Assembly: GCF_002999335.1 (NCBI RefSeq)
Contig: NW_020312149.1
Span: 1 to 64,000, forward strand
Length of the DNA: 64,000 nt
Reading direction: 5' to 3'
DNA from: Cyclospora cayetanensis
Lineage: Eukaryota > Apicomplexa > Conoidasida > Eucoccidiorida > Eimeriidae
The notes beneath the pieces were generated by a model that saw only the letters and a list, made by a program, of their open reading frames with translations, ran no database searches and was not told the DNA's origin. The first letter of the stretch is position 1. Each line of letters starts with the position of its first letter. Positions 1 to 12,299 of this stretch are shown piece by piece. The translations under genes were made by a program, and so were the position numbers.

Positions 1-59
1 TGTGCATTTGATTCCTTTTGTACATTCTGATTGCCTTCGGTTTTCTCGTGGCATGTGTT

Positions 60-505
60 TTGCATATTTGAGCGCTCCGACGACAGCGAGCTATCTCATT
101 GCCGCTGTTGTGCTGGTTTGGTCTCTCATTTGCTGTTCGCTAAACTGTACGTTTTTTCACCGCGCTTTACCGGCCAGTGCGCAATTTGCGTTTCTCAGCT
201 TTTTTTTTTGCATTGCTGCCGGCCTTGGGAGTGTCTGCATCAGGCTAAGCTACACTATGACGCTTCTTACCCCGCTATTTCTATTTGATTACGTATTAGA
301 AGGAATTGAGCAGCTGATTTCTCTGTTCGCATGGCTGATGCGTTGCAGAATGTCCTTGTCTTCGCACAGCAAGGCGCAAAATCGTCTGCCTGCGAGTCAC
401 ATGCACCTAGCTGTTGAAACTTCAGGGTTCACACGGCGCAGCAACGCGCACCTCAGCTGCCCTTCTCCTCTCATGTCGGAAACATTGAGAGAGCAGGAAG
501 GGGAA
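60..505. repeat. Diverged dispersed repeat, copy 1 (gypsy-associated)
   Basis: This stretch aligns, with gaps, to 14,425-14,700 and more weakly to 54,390-54,625. Shared anchors include a CATxTTxxAGC.CTC.GA.GACA block near position 80 and a GCAGCAACGCGCACC block at about 439. The other two copies lie just upstream (in minus-strand sense) of decayed Ty3/gypsy bodies, so this copy probably flanks a further element lying to the left of the window. LTR or leader identity is inferred; no TG..CA ends or target-site duplication were located. The open frames across it are therefore not called genes. Confidence 0.4.
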
Positions 506-1901
506 TGATTTGGTACGGGCTAGTCTGGACGTCTATTTTGGAAAACAGCAAAAGTATTTCCTATCAGGATTGTCTTGAGTCTAAGGTTAAGTGTATCCTG
601 CATACCCGAGATGGAGCGTTATGTACTAAATGGAAAGTTATTGACAACTTTCCAAAAGAATTCCCAACTTCCCCTTTCCACGTCCCACAAACTTCCTGAC
701 ATGAAAGAAAACAGGCAGCTACGGTTTGTTCTTGCTGCACCAGGTAAACTCTTGAGCACTAACAGCTAGATACGTATCGCATATAGCTCACAGGCACAAA
801 ACACTGCACCTCGGTATATCGAGCTAAGACTTCTCTTTAATAAGATGATTTTGAGATAAATACCAATTCGTCAAATGTCTAAGTGGAGTATGCCTAGTTT
901 AGTAGGAAATGCTCTTTGTGTTCAGCGTAGCCTGGCATGCCGTCACGCGAGGGCTTGAGTGTTAAGGGTTCTCCCCTCCTTCTCTATATTACTTGCCTCT
1001 CAAACGGACTGCAGGCAACAGTGAAATGGGTAACTACAGGGGTAATGCGTGTAACGGGCCTTATTCGAAGAGTAGATGCTGGTCAATTCTTTGTGCACAA
1101 CTGCAGCCATAACGATAAACTGTGGCAGCAGCCGCACCCCAAACAGAAGAACGAAGAATTAGGAACCCTGGACATTCCTTTTGAAGGAAAAAAAAAGTAA
1201 AATATTCAAGGCCCAAACTACATCCGTACGCCGTCGCATTTCACACAGCTTCTAAAGGCACGAGAAGGCGTCATCGGACTAATATGAGTATATCATAGTT
1301 AAGCCTCTTAGAGATCTATTAAAAGGCTAAGTGCTTGCACATTTAGGAATGTTCAATAAATGGATGGAGGGCAGCGGAAACCTACCCTGAGGCAATATCG
1401 TTCGACACTCTCCATGAGCGGTTCCTTGCTCCCCGTGTCGGGAATACACGCAACCTCATGCCGCTTCTGGATCCATTTAGAGTATGAATGATCTTTCCGG
1501 GGCTCTTTACCGAAAGAGGGGGGAAGAAGCAATCATCGAGGCACCAACATCACCCCACATTGTGGTGCTGCTGTTCCTACTTCGGTCGCTCCCTTCCCCC
1601 GATAACGGCAGCCACAGATATCAAGTGGTTAGCTCCGTCGAGAGCGGCCATAAGCACTTGCTTCCCCCTTTGAATTTTCCCCATTGAAAATAATTCGTCT
1701 TAACAATTCTTCAACCCCTTTTTCCTTCTTTTGCCCAACGGGTTTTGCCTGGCTGGAGGACCGGGACATCGCAGACTCCCTAGCTGTTCGCATATCGACC
1801 CCCCGCCCTGCAGTTAAGCTTCCTTTTGGTGTACTGTGGTTTCGTTTGCTTCATCATACTCTCTAGCCTCTGCGCGCTTCTCTCCTTGTTAGTTCCTAGG
1901 C
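506..1901. other. Intergenic, nothing recognised
   Basis: No conserved coding segment, RNA gene or clear repeat is visible. The short open frames here look like chance. The last few hundred bases before 1902 are pyrimidine-rich and may hold the promoter and 5' leader of the secreted-protein gene. Confidence 0.4.
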
Positions 1902-3284
1902 ATGGCCATGATGGCTGCTTTCTGTGCGAGTGGGCTGCCTCGACGCACAGGTGGCGCTCTTCTTGCTGCTCTCTTTGTTGTGCAGTTCCCACAAGGAAGC
2001 GTGGCACGAGTACATGATAACTTCGCTAGCCAGTTTGGTGGTGGAGGCATTCAAGATGGCATTTCCCCTCATTCCTCTAAGTTTCCCATGCATGCCATGC
2101 CTGGCCAACCCCCCAATGTTCAAGGAATGGATCCTTTGAATCCTGTGAATGAGCTGGATCATGTTGCTTCTCCTCTATCTTCACTAGAGCTTCCCTTGGC
2201 ACCCATGATTGCGCCGTTGATGTTTGGGTCAAAAACGGGAGCAGGCGCTGCCACTGCTGCAGGATGGGGTCCAACCATGGGCATTGGGAGCGCCAATTAT
2301 ATACCACCTTATGCTCAGCCGTCGGGTATGATGCCGGGAAGCGGTGCAGCTTCTACATTAGCGAGCAAACTGCGTTCTCAGAAGGCGCTGGCGGCGAGTT
2401 TGCCCGTAATTACGAATAAAGCTGGAGATGTGATGAATGCGGATCCTGTGGTCGACACAAGCGTACCTGTGGGGTTCCTGTCTAGCGCAAATGGGGTGTA
2501 TCTAGCACCTCGTTTTCCCTCGACTCTGCAAGCTGTTGCTGAGCCCAGCGAAGACGCTTTAAAGAGTTGCATCATGCGCGTTTCCGTCCGCACCTTGACA
2601 AATGAGTTCAGCGACACTCTTAAATGGGGCAGCGTGAAGGTCGAAGGCAGCTCCGTAAATCAGTTGCTGCAAGTCTTGTCCACCAGCGCACCTCGCTTTA
2701 CCTCAAAGCTGGCCGCCCCCATGGTCCTCCTGCAGAGGGCTGCAGGGGCCCGCGTGAAGTACAACGTGAAATTGGCAGTGCCGAAGGGCTGCGCCTTGCT
2801 GCCTAACGACCAAACCGCGATGGTATTGGTGAAGAGCATTGGGTCGTATATCTATGGAGTGGATATTACTCTGCGGCCCGACATGATGGGACAATACATG
2901 CCATCTGTGGTGGGGGTCCCGAGCGATTTGATTGCTTTTGCATCCAAATTGCCTGAAAATTCGAATTTTCAGCCTGTGGGTCACTGTGCATTTGTTGCTC
3001 GTTTTTCGGCGTCGCCGGAAGAGATCTCGTTGGGCGCCTCGTTCACGAGAGTGAGAATAGTTGCGTTGACGCAGTATGGATCCGAAGCACTGGAGCTGCA
3101 GATCCCCATAGAGTGCCTTCCACAATCGCTGCACCGCACTGCCTTGTGGTCCACCAAGCTCAGCAGCGGAACAGCAGTATTTGTCGCTTTCAGCCCGCCC
3201 CCTCGCGATGATAACGAGTGGTTCCCCATCCGACACACGGATTATGAAGTTGATTTTCAGAGTGCAACCACTTCCCACAGATAA
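1902..3284 (+). CDS. Secreted protein of unknown function, intronless
   Basis: A single uninterrupted frame of 460 residues begins with ATGGCCATGATG. The N-terminus has a short basic stretch (PRR), then a hydrophobic core ALLAALFVVQF and a plausible signal-peptidase site after the SVA around residue 35. Residues 40-190 are Gly/Pro/Ser/Met-rich and look disordered. Residues 205-440 are compositionally ordinary, with alternating hydrophobic residues suggesting a beta-rich domain, and contain several Cys. There is no second membrane segment or GPI-like tail, so secretion into a parasite organelle, vacuole or the host space is the natural inference. I do not recognise the family. The lack of introns contrasts with the many-exon genes elsewhere in the window. 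A chance frame this long at this base composition is unlikely. Confidence 0.72.
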   Translation: MAMMAAFCASGLPRRTGGALLAALFVVQFPQGSVARVHDNFASQFGGGGIQDGISPHSSKFPMHAMPGQPPNVQGMDPLNPVNELDHVASPLSSLELPLAPMIAPLMFGSKTGAGAATAAGWGPTMGIGSANYIPPYAQPSGMMPGSGAASTLASKLRSQKALAASLPVITNKAGDVMNADPVVDTSVPVGFLSSANGVYLAPRFPSTLQAVAEPSEDALKSCIMRVSVRTLTNEFSDTLKWGSVKVEGSSVNQLLQVLSTSAPRFTSKLAAPMVLLQRAAGARVKYNVKLAVPKGCALLPNDQTAMVLVKSIGSYIYGVDITLRPDMMGQYMPSVVGVPSDLIAFASKLPENSNFQPVGHCAFVARFSASPEEISLGASFTRVRIVALTQYGSEALELQIPIECLPQSLHRTALWSTKLSSGTAVFVAFSPPPRDDNEWFPIRHTDYEVDFQSATTSHR

Positions 3285-5108
3285 ATGGGTGGATCGGCTG
3301 CTTGGTTCGCAAATGATAGATCTCAGGCTTATTCAGAAAGGGATGGTGCATGGCTTTCTGTTGCTCTGCTCGGCAGCCGCATTGCCCTGCATGCAGCGGT
3401 AATACAAAAGTGGTAGTCCATCTTGTGTCTGCAACACAGGTGCGTTAGAGGTGCAAACGGAATCGTGTTGTACCATCACCTGTAAGCGTTCACCTGAGGT
3501 CTCTGGGAACATGATATAGCTTTGGCATGCGTGCGGCATCCAGCATACGTACTTGTCCCAGATTATTTACATGGTTCCAGCTGCATAGCTCTGCGTACAT
3601 GCATATGTATTGAGTAGTTGTTCCATTTGGATGTATGTTTTCTTGCATGTACACAGCCAGGACACTACCTGCACCCTTTTTTCTTCATAGGGTGAACAAA
3701 TGCGGATTTTCCCTGGTAGAGGCACATGCCTTGTGAAACAGCGTCGCTGATGAGCTTAAGATTCCTGTGTGATAAAGTTTTGCTGCTTTTTGCTGCTGTC
3801 ACGCAGACGTGCCTCTTTACAGTCTCAGCTTTCTTGTTGCGTGGTTACCTCTATCTTGCACAGCAGAAATTAGATTTGATACAGAAGCACCAACAGGCTG
3901 AGAGGCTCAGCCTCTATCGTCGCATCTAAAGTCTCCGTAGGGAGACTCTTGACTTAATGCTTCACACAAGCCAAATAGTTATCTAACGTTCTTTTAGTAG
4001 GGCCCTCATTTCACTGACCGTTCTCTCTGGATCTGCACGAGCGTAGCGAGACAGCTGGGGTGAGCTTTGTTGTGCTCTCTTAGCAATCTGGGCATTTAAA
4101 ACCAAGTGCAAGTATTGATTAGCACACACTCACGTACCATTCCCTGTAGCTCTGTTGAGCTGGCAGTACACGCGGTGTACTTACTGCTGCGTGGAGCTTC
4201 CAATTTTTCACATTCTTAGTCTACTTGGAAGCATTTGAGTGTACCTTTGCCGAACGCAGAGTATATTTTCCCCCTACACGGCAGCACGATCAGACCTACC
4301 GCAAGTTTGATAGACGAGTGTACATGCTTAGGATAATCCTCTACAATTGCGAAAAACAGTTGGTCATGTGCTTCGAGGAATAATTTGAACATATTAGCTC
4401 TGCTTCGTACTCTTGTTAGCATGCTGGATCTCGGGTCCGTGTATGTGGTCTAATGCGACATGGAAGTTTTTGCCCTACGCACTATAGAGGGGCTGCGCTA
4501 CACGCTTTCGGTTCTCCTTTGGCAAATTGAAGGCACTCTACAGTGTGAAGGCTTGATTCACAGTTTTGATCCCCTTCTGTCGATGGCTGCTAGGTCTCTT
4601 TGAACAATTAGAGCAATCTTTGGGGTCCGGGTAGCCTAAAGGAAACGTTACACATAAATAAAAACGAGCAGTGGAATAAAGCAAAGAAGCTATGGTGAAG
4701 GTTCCCTGAAATTACAAGGATTGGCTGACGGCGGTTCCAGCCCCTGATGGCTCACACTGCCAATCTTCAACAAAAAGAACTGCTGCAGACATGGCTTTGT
4801 TGTCTAGCAATATGTCCTTTTTTAATGGAATGGCATTTTCTTTCGCAGTTGGATGTCTAATGCATTTAGATCATCCGTGCAAGGAAGGATACGGACAAAA
4901 ATATGCTACAACGCCGTCCCAGTCCCACGCGGTTCTCCAGAGCAACCGATTGAATATTTCTGCCATCTTATTTTGTGAATTGCACCGCTCACTGGTCCGG
5001 CTTAGTGAATAGGAGTGATGCAAGTAGGAACCTGAGGCAGAGGGCCTCTTGCAGTGCCGGTCTGTATCCGTCTGCAAGGGAACAGAGGGGGGTATTCAGT
5101 GTCTTATC
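3285..5108. other. Intergenic, nothing firmly recognised
   Basis: This 1.8 kb contains several short open frames on both strands but none with a family signature. A minus frame at 4216-4422 has a loosely retroelement-like look but I could not place it against any domain. The part next to 5109 is probably the 5' leader and promoter of the acetyltransferase gene. Confidence 0.4.
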
Positions 5109-7053
5109 ATGACAGCTTCTCCTCTATCCCACCGGCAGGACCCTGCCTGTTCGGTCGTCTCTGAGAGACAGAGTGAACCCTTTTCTCCTGGGAGTTCCAC
5201 TACGACTCCCACTACTGCGGAGAAAACCAAGACTTCACCAACGGAGAGTAATCTTAAGATGCAAGACGGAGGTAATTGCGCTGTTAATACTGACGGCAGC
5301 AACACCACCAACGAAAGCAGCAGTATTAATACTGTAGGTAGCAAAGATATTGCGAATGGCGCCGGGAGACGCGGCATTAGCGGCTGTGCCAGCGAGCCAC
5401 AGCTTTGGCGTTCTGTAGTCCAGCAGCAGCAACAGCAACAGCAGAGTGGCGAGCAGAATGAACAAAAGCCACGACAGCGCCGGAGGAGCAGTAGCACACA
5501 TCCCGGGAAGGGAGAAACAGATAGCGGTGTCGTGCTGAGGGAAGCCTGTGGCGGGGATGGTCCTCTAGTGCAGAAGCTGATGAAGCGGCATTTGAGGTCT
5601 CTTATTCTCCCTGCAGTGTTTTATTGGCTATGTCGACATGCGCGTGACTTTGGGAGCTTCCTAGTAATCTGTTGCTGCTTCGCGCCCATCAGCAGGGTGT
5701 TGATGAGTTTGTGCTGCTTCTTGCTGCTGCTGGTTTGTCGCGTTGTTTTGGAACTCGAACAATACGCCACAAAAGGATGCCCAGACCTTGCGGATTTTGA
5801 ACGCCAGTACGTCGAGGTGGGAAGGAACAAGTTTTGGGTTGCAGAGGTACGACAGCCACAATACAAGACGAGATACATGCATATACAGACGCCTTCTGCC
5901 CAGAGTCAGGGACCGTGTGGTGAAATTTGTGGAGGGCGAGGAAACTGCAGTTCGTGGATGAAATCTGAATGAAGAGCAGAGCATGCAAATAGTGGCCTTA
6001 ATCTTGTTTTGTGGGCTTCATGAATGTTGAGATACATAAGTGTTGATACGGAAATGATTGCTTTACACTGATTTCGTTCCGCCACTTTGCTGCAACTGTG
6101 TTGACTACGAGGGAAGAGAATCATTACGAAACGCATGGGGACTAATATGTTCATTTGTTCATGTTGCTCTTCAATGCATTTGTTTTAGTCTGCAGAGTTA
6201 CATGAGAGTATGTGGATGCACGTGGCCTTATTTTCGCTGCCATAGTCTCACGATTTGCATAACCGTCCGACGGCAGTTTCTGATTTAAGCGTTGTGCTTC
6301 TCTTTGCTGCAGAAAAAGGTGCAGGGCAACAGCCAAATAATTGGTTGCATTGGTCTTATCATCAACCCTGCAAGCCCTCAGGACGCCCAACTGGTGAGAG
6401 GCTTAGTAACTGCGCGGGTTTGAATTGTATGTATCAAGGTGGAGGCCTGTTTATCATGCATATTGCATAATCGATTCAAGGTGTTTTGTAGGCCTTTCTA
6501 TAGGAGCCATTTGATTTTATTTATGATTTCATTTCTATGTGGAGACTTTCGTGAAACTATTTACTTGTACATTGCATTCTTCCCCTTATGGCTGTTTTCA
6601 AGGTGCTCCTTGTTTATTTTATTTGTGTAGGTTCGCCTTGTAGTATCCCCTGGGCACCGAGGTGCTGGCGTGGGTTCGCGCCTCCTGTCTGCTGCTTTGG
6701 GTTTCGCTGCGAGCTGCCGCTGTCGTTCAATTGAAGTCTGCGCCAATTCTCTCAACGCCAGCAGCGCAAGATTTCTGAGAAACAGACAGTTTGAGCTTTT
6801 CCAGGTCGTCAAGAGGAACCTCATGAGGGGTGAGTCTACTTTTGCCGGAGCAGTTTTGGCTGCGTATTCTTCGAGCCTATGTACACATTCCTGAATGTGT
6901 TTTTGTGACTCAGGATGTTTACATCCACTATGTTTTGGTTGTTTCTGTGCAGGCGACCTGCTGCGGTGGCGCATGTGGCTCGATAGCGAGGGCAGACCCA
7001 TGGAACCGAAACCGGACCCGCCATTTGGCACCAGCGGCCTCCAAGCCGAATAG
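5109..7053 (+). CDS. Membrane-anchored GNAT acetyltransferase (NAT8-like), 4 exons
   Basis: Exons 5109-5846, 6313-6393, 6631-6829 and 6953-7053 join in phase to 372 residues. The first 160 residues are Ser/Thr/Gln-rich, with a (CAG)n-type Gln run near 5420-5440. A hydrophobic block follows (about residues 160-215, VFYWLCRH to LLVCRVV), giving one or two membrane spans. The GNAT fold then starts with FERQYVEVGRNKFWVAE, as in mammalian NAT8 proteins. Exon 2 gives the beta strand IIGCIGLIINP. Exon 3 opens with motif A, VVSPGHRGAGVGSRLL, the acetyl-CoA pyrophosphate loop (R/Q-x-x-G-x-G/A). The acceptor substrate cannot be read from sequence; NAT8 relatives modify lysines or cysteine conjugates at the ER membrane. 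The first in-frame ATG is 5109. Introns are 466, 237 and 123 bases, all GT..AG. Family confident, substrate unknown. Confidence 0.85.
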
Positions 7054-8340
7054 AAGGCCGACAAATGAAGGCTGCCTTGCCGTGTAGACTATATCTTCAG
7101 AATTTGTTGGGTACCGAAGAAGGGGTAAAATACGCCTGCGTCTTGGTAGAGAGTCTTTCAGAGAACTGCCTACTCCGCGTGCATCTCTGGAGCAAGCTTC
7201 GAGGATATAGGATTTTTCTTTACAAGGCCTACTGATACAGTATTTTCTGCCGTAACCCGGTGCCTTGCTGCTGTTGTTGCGCTGTGCCCTACTGGGAACC
7301 CCTCCGCCGGGGGGTCTTCACATTGAAGTGTATTGTTTCGCAGTGCAGAAGTAGCGGAAACCGGTTGTGCAATCATATGCAGTCGCAATATGTTTCCACA
7401 TAAATGCGTACCTTATAGCGTTTTCTTTTCTACGAGCCAATGGCTCTTTCTGTGGCTTTGCCTGGCGCTGAATATACTAGGTATATTTTTTGTCGCCGAG
7501 GACTCAGGATGAGTATGGCAGAGTAATGGTCGTATTGGTGCCATATCGCATCTGCATCTGCGTGTCCGGCGCATTTTCGTAGGTTTCTAATTCAATGTGT
7601 ATATCTGTGATATGCACATGCATATTTCTACGGGCTGATCAATCTGTACGTGTATTGTTATTTTCCCTATTTGCTATCTTGCTTCCAGCGGATGGCGCCG
7701 TGCAGATCGTTGCAGTGAACTGCAGCCGTTTGGCGCTTGGGCCTCCACTACCGTCTCCCCCGTGGTTTTCTTTGCACACGGATACAGGAGCATGTGGCTG
7801 TATGTGACGCTCCATCTGTCTCTTGAAAAAAGCACTTTTCTCCAGACTTTATACAAGCTTAATAGGGAGATACTCGGTGGTATTTAAAAATGGCTCCCCA
7901 TTTCACTGCCTGAGCTCCCACAGAGTTTTGTATATGAGGGAAGGGCAGCTAGACTGCACCTTGCTGCACACCCTCGGCACACTGAGCACCCAGAGCTAGT
8001 TTACACAATGCGTCCAGCGCACAGGCACACACTATTGCATCTTATTGTACATAGCTGAAGCTGCATTTCGGCAAATGCTGGAGGAACAGCCACACCAAGT
8101 AGTATGTTTACTTCTAGTCGTTGATTTATTTATCTAGTGTAGTGGAAAGTGTTTAAGCGTAGCAAAGCCACTAGATCCCCTCCCATTTTGAGACAGTCAA
8201 TCTCCAGATCGAGATCGAAGTGTAGGCAATAAACCTGAAGGGTTCTCACCCTATCAGAACTCTCCATAAACGCGGAAGCGCGAAAACAGTGAACCTGAAA
8301 AGTAAAGCGGGCACCAACCGGTACAGAGAAATGAAAAGGA
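7054..8340. other. Intergenic, nothing recognised
   Basis: This 1.3 kb between the acetyltransferase stop and the retroelement-rich block shows no coding signature. It should include the acetyltransferase 3' UTR. Confidence 0.4.
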
Positions 8341-8625
8341 GGGAAAGCCACACACTAGCCATCAGAGGACAAGGGAGTAAACCAACACGACTGTGGCGGC
8401 ATGTTTGCTGCCTTCGGAGGCCACAAAAGTATGAAGACTCCTGCTTCGATACAACAGAAGAAAAGTTTAAGGTGTACAGAAAACCAAACTACACCCTCGT
8501 CATGGAGTGTAACTGCACCTCATGAAGCAATGGCTGCATGCAGTACACTCGCTTACGCAGCATAGTAGTTTTCCCAACCTCAAAAGAGACATGTGCACAA
8601 ATGTACGGACAGCATAGCTGCTCGT
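8341..8625. repeat. Dispersed repeat shared with 50.5-50.8 kb
   Basis: Two blocks match 50,505-50,795. The first contains CCAACACGAC (here at 8382, there at 50,550) and the second GCAGCATAGTAG (8557 and 50,728), followed by AAGAGACATG. Spacing between the anchors is nearly the same in both copies (174 and 177 bases), which rules out a chance match. In both places the repeat lies downstream, in minus-strand sense, of gypsy pol relics. It is therefore likely the element's 3' non-coding part or LTR. Confidence 0.6.
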
Positions 8626-8819
8626 GCCTGCTCGTAAATCTGAGTGCAGAGAACACCGTACGAGCGGTACTTGGGGAGCTTTTCATCCATGCAGGTAGCT
8701 ATTCCAGGCACAACATGTGTTAGGGAAGGCCGATTACCAAGAAATTCAAGGACTACCCTCCATGTTGAATAGCCCTTTTAATCACATTTGCAAAGTGTTC
8801 TGTAAGCAACTAAACCCAT

Positions 8820-11800
8820 GACTGCTCCTCTGCCAACCACTGAGGTTGGCGATCCCCAGCACACAACTAGAGATTTCCACTTGGTTCGACCTCAGAGCCT
8901 AGTAGTTCTACGATTCAGGACCACTACAGCCCTCCTTAAAGTCTCCGGTTATAAGCGCGACAGCCGTTCGTGTGGCAAGGTCCGTGAATGATCGGGGAAA
9001 CTTCAAATCGTTTTAAGGAAACCAATACTAATTTTTTTATGGCTTACTCTAGTTTCATTAGAAAGCGATGTAAGAAATGTGTGGATTAGTACAAGCATAT
9101 GGTCCTGGATACTACAGTGCAACCGTGGTCGTCCATTCACCTTCTGATTCACTCTGTAAGGCCTATCAGCCCCCCATAACCAAACTTCTGTCTGAACTCA
9201 CACAGCCAAACACCAATAATTTTAACTCCATGCTTGCCTCTCTTGTGCTTTGCTCATACATCCACATGCACTATCCCGCTCTTCTCTGGATCCGCCCGCT
9301 TCTAACCGTAGATGCTGAGTGTGGACCACTAGCTTCAGGCCCCTATAAGAGAGGGGCTCCTCACTGCATATCTTTAAAGCTTACATAATAATCCTTCACC
9401 CTTTTGCCGTTCTGGACTCCGGTAGTAATAGCGGGTGCATGGGTGTCAGCAACATACGACGCACGCAATTTCAATAGAAGCCGTCAGTCTTAAACAACAA
9501 GAGTGGCTTCGTTGTATACTAGTGAACCGCAGCGACGATACGGAAGGCCGTTGTTGAATACGTTGGTGGTGCTCTTACAATTCCTTGCTAAAAAGTTGTA
9601 GTGCAATGAGCAGCGAAGCCAGGGAACAAAGCCATTTTTAGCACAGTCCTGAAAACTCCTCGTAAAGGTCAGCAGACGCTCAAGGTCGACCTGGAAAGCG
9701 AACTAAAGTCCACCTAAATGATGCAGGCAATTTCGCACTTCCCACCACACTGCGAAGTCCCTTTTCTCACACTGGATGCCGCTGCTTAGTTTCGGTGAAA
9801 CGATTAGAATACCAAGCAATGATCTGGAACTTTCGATAAAAAAATGCAGCACGTTAAGACAAAAGCCACAACAGCACATTTTCAACCTTGGTTGCTAGGG
9901 GACTTCAAAGCTCATAATCAGGCAGTCCAAGTATCGGAAGAGCTGTAAGGCGGCTTATGTACAGCCGTGCTACGGCATCAACCTTCCCTGTCTAGTCACG
10001 CGTTGATTTTCTTGAGTAGATCTGTCCCAACAGCAATAATCCAAATGAACGTAGATAGTAAATGGTATCGGTAACCAGGTGTCATCTAAGTGAATTTTGC
10101 AACGTCCTGTCGGGTGCGTAAGGCCACGCCTAAATATTCCAATTTTTGCCAGGCCTGGCTCATTTCCTGCAGCCCAATCACGGGGCCCAGAATTACAATT
10201 TTTCTCATAAAGGAAAGCACTTGCACGCATTTTCATACCACTATTGCTACCTGCAACAGCTGAAGCGCATGCCATCGGTGCTATCGGTGCTCGTGATCTT
10301 TTCGGTTGAATACTGGGACATCATCCATGTAAATAGCCACTCACCCTTCCTTGATAGGCTTATTCAAATGCCAACTAGCCCAAACAATGCAGTTTAGCTG
10401 GAGCATTAACAAGTAGAAGCGACATAAATGTATGCAAGAGCTTGTGAGTGCAAGTGTGAAACGGCTTTTTGCGCCTACCAAAGTGAATGAGGATCTTGAA
10501 GAAGGCGTATGTGGCATCAGCTGCCGAGTACACCGTTGGCCTGTGCAATCTTCGAGGTACTTATTCAGTAAGAGGCATTGATATTGTGGCTTCTCAATAA
10601 CGTTTCTAAGGGACATGTAGTAGCGGACCTAACACTCGTTGGGTTTCTCGTTCGAAAGCGAGACCGGGAATGCACCCAGGCGCCGGCAGATTCTTGAATT
10701 TTTTTCAGTAAAGCATGTGCCTCTCACTTAAATCCTGTCTTCATGCTGTAGCGAATTCTGATACCATGATATGCGTCCTAGGACTGTCCTGTAGATTAGC
10801 TCAACGTGGTGGCCTGGAAGACCAGCAAGTTAATAGCCTGCTGGCAGCTTGTTGATATTCAGCATACGCCCACATCCCACTCGATACTTGTACATTTTAT
10901 TATGCCTAAGCTGCAATTTTATCCATCTTTCTGATAAAGAACGATTGGAGAATCACTAAGGCGGGCGGCATGCTTAGCTGCGCCTTTTTGCCTTGCTCCG
11001 CTGAGCTGCCTGCATCTGAACTATGCCTCACCTTGTCGAGGCGCCAGCTCTAGCTTGCTATGCCAGATGGAATGAAGATTGCTTAGGTTACCAGGTTGTG
11101 CTGTTTTCTAGCTCTTTCTGGCAAGCTGACCGCCACAACGCGCAACTGCGGCCACATGCCTGCCTTCCGTTGGGTGCCCCAAACAACACTGAAGATTTCG
11201 TTATGCTGGAGGCGTCCACCATGCAGGTCACGGACCATACTCACGAAATCCAATCCCAATTGGAAGCCCCAGTCAATTGCCAAAGCCTTCTCAATTATTG
11301 AATTCCGCTGCCTCTCAGCTCAGCAAACCTGAGTCTAAGTGACTGCGTTAACGAATGAACAGTCAGACTGCACTTTCATGCCGGACGCTCTGATAACATA
11401 CCAAGTTTAGGTACAGGGCTATGAGAAGCTATCAAATATTCACCACTGCTGTGAGCTTGTGTCAACGCAGAATTGAGCCATGGTTAGTTTAGAAGTACAA
11501 CTTCATCCTCTATAGCCCCCTCCACTGTGTCAGAGCATGCATGAAGGACTTCCCGTTTCCCTGGTGCGCCTTCGTTGCCTGCCAAGCAGCTCGCGTCCGC
11601 TGGTTCCAGACCCGCAATTGACTTTGTTCGGCCTTTACCACGCGCTTGCAGCTCCGGATTGTCCAATCCTATTCCCCGTAATACAAGCAGAAGCGTTGCT
11701 GGGAGACTGTGTGTGGCTGCATATGGGGGCCGGTTCCCTCTAGCTTTTTGTTTCCATATACCTTGGACTCCAGGCTAAAGCCGGTTGACGCTGCTTTGAA

Positions 11801-12070
11801 ATCCATGGGTTTCGAATTCCGATTTGGCTGTTTCTTATCAGCCATGGATGCAGAGGTTGCGCTCATTTGCTCCTGAAGTCCCAAGGAGTCCATCATTTGT
11901 GGAAGCTCCACCTACTAGTTGTTCACTCGGCGACTCGCAGCCCATCCTGTGACCACCTGATGCAGCCCTTTGGTTGCACTCGGGAAAATCGGCTGATAAA
12001 GCAGGCGCCCGTCTACGTCCTGGCTTTTGCAAGCCTACGCTTCGTAGTTCCTGGCGTAGCAATCTCTTGA
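8820..12070 (-). mobile_element. Decayed Ty3/gypsy retrotransposon, element A
   Basis: Read on the minus strand from high to low coordinates, broken frames give a full domain order. There is a Gag part with a damaged CCHC zinc knuckle (RFCLYYGENRIG, about 11,690). A protease-like part follows (LGLDFVSMVRDLH, 11,083-11,283). Reverse transcriptase covers about 10,780-10,150: a fingers-region relic ALLKKIQE..WVH, then NVIEKPQYQC..LNKYLED, then LLLVNAPAKL, then an intact catalytic site VAIYMDDVPVF at about 10,325. A tether relic SLLGILIVSPK (9,800) and RNase H relics (KPLLLFKTDGFY, about 9,470) come next. Integrase could not be traced; compared with element B about 0.8 kb is missing there. Many stops and frameshifts show it is dead. 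Boundaries are approximate and no LTR ends or target duplications were seen. Confidence 0.7.
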
Positions 12071-12299
12071 TAGATTTCCTTTCTTAGACCTTGGCCACCA
12101 GCTCCAAAGCTTGCTAGTAAGCTGAGGTTTGCCACAAATCAATGTCGTGGCATGTGTGAATGTTTGAACTGTGGTAACCGCTTTCTCACCCCAGACGTGC
12201 TCCTCTGCACAATAAGGCCGCCATTGAAGTGCTCCTTACAGATAAAACCGTGCCGCGAAAGGGCGCCTTTCTATCCCTTTGCGCGGTACAAGGCGAGCT

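Noticed and set aside
3726..3929. 67-codon plus frame with a membrane-like segment
   Set aside because: Short, isolated, no signal or family match and no clear splice context.
4216..4422. Minus frame with a retroelement-like feel
   Set aside because: I could not match it to a specific gypsy domain or to neighbouring relics in order.
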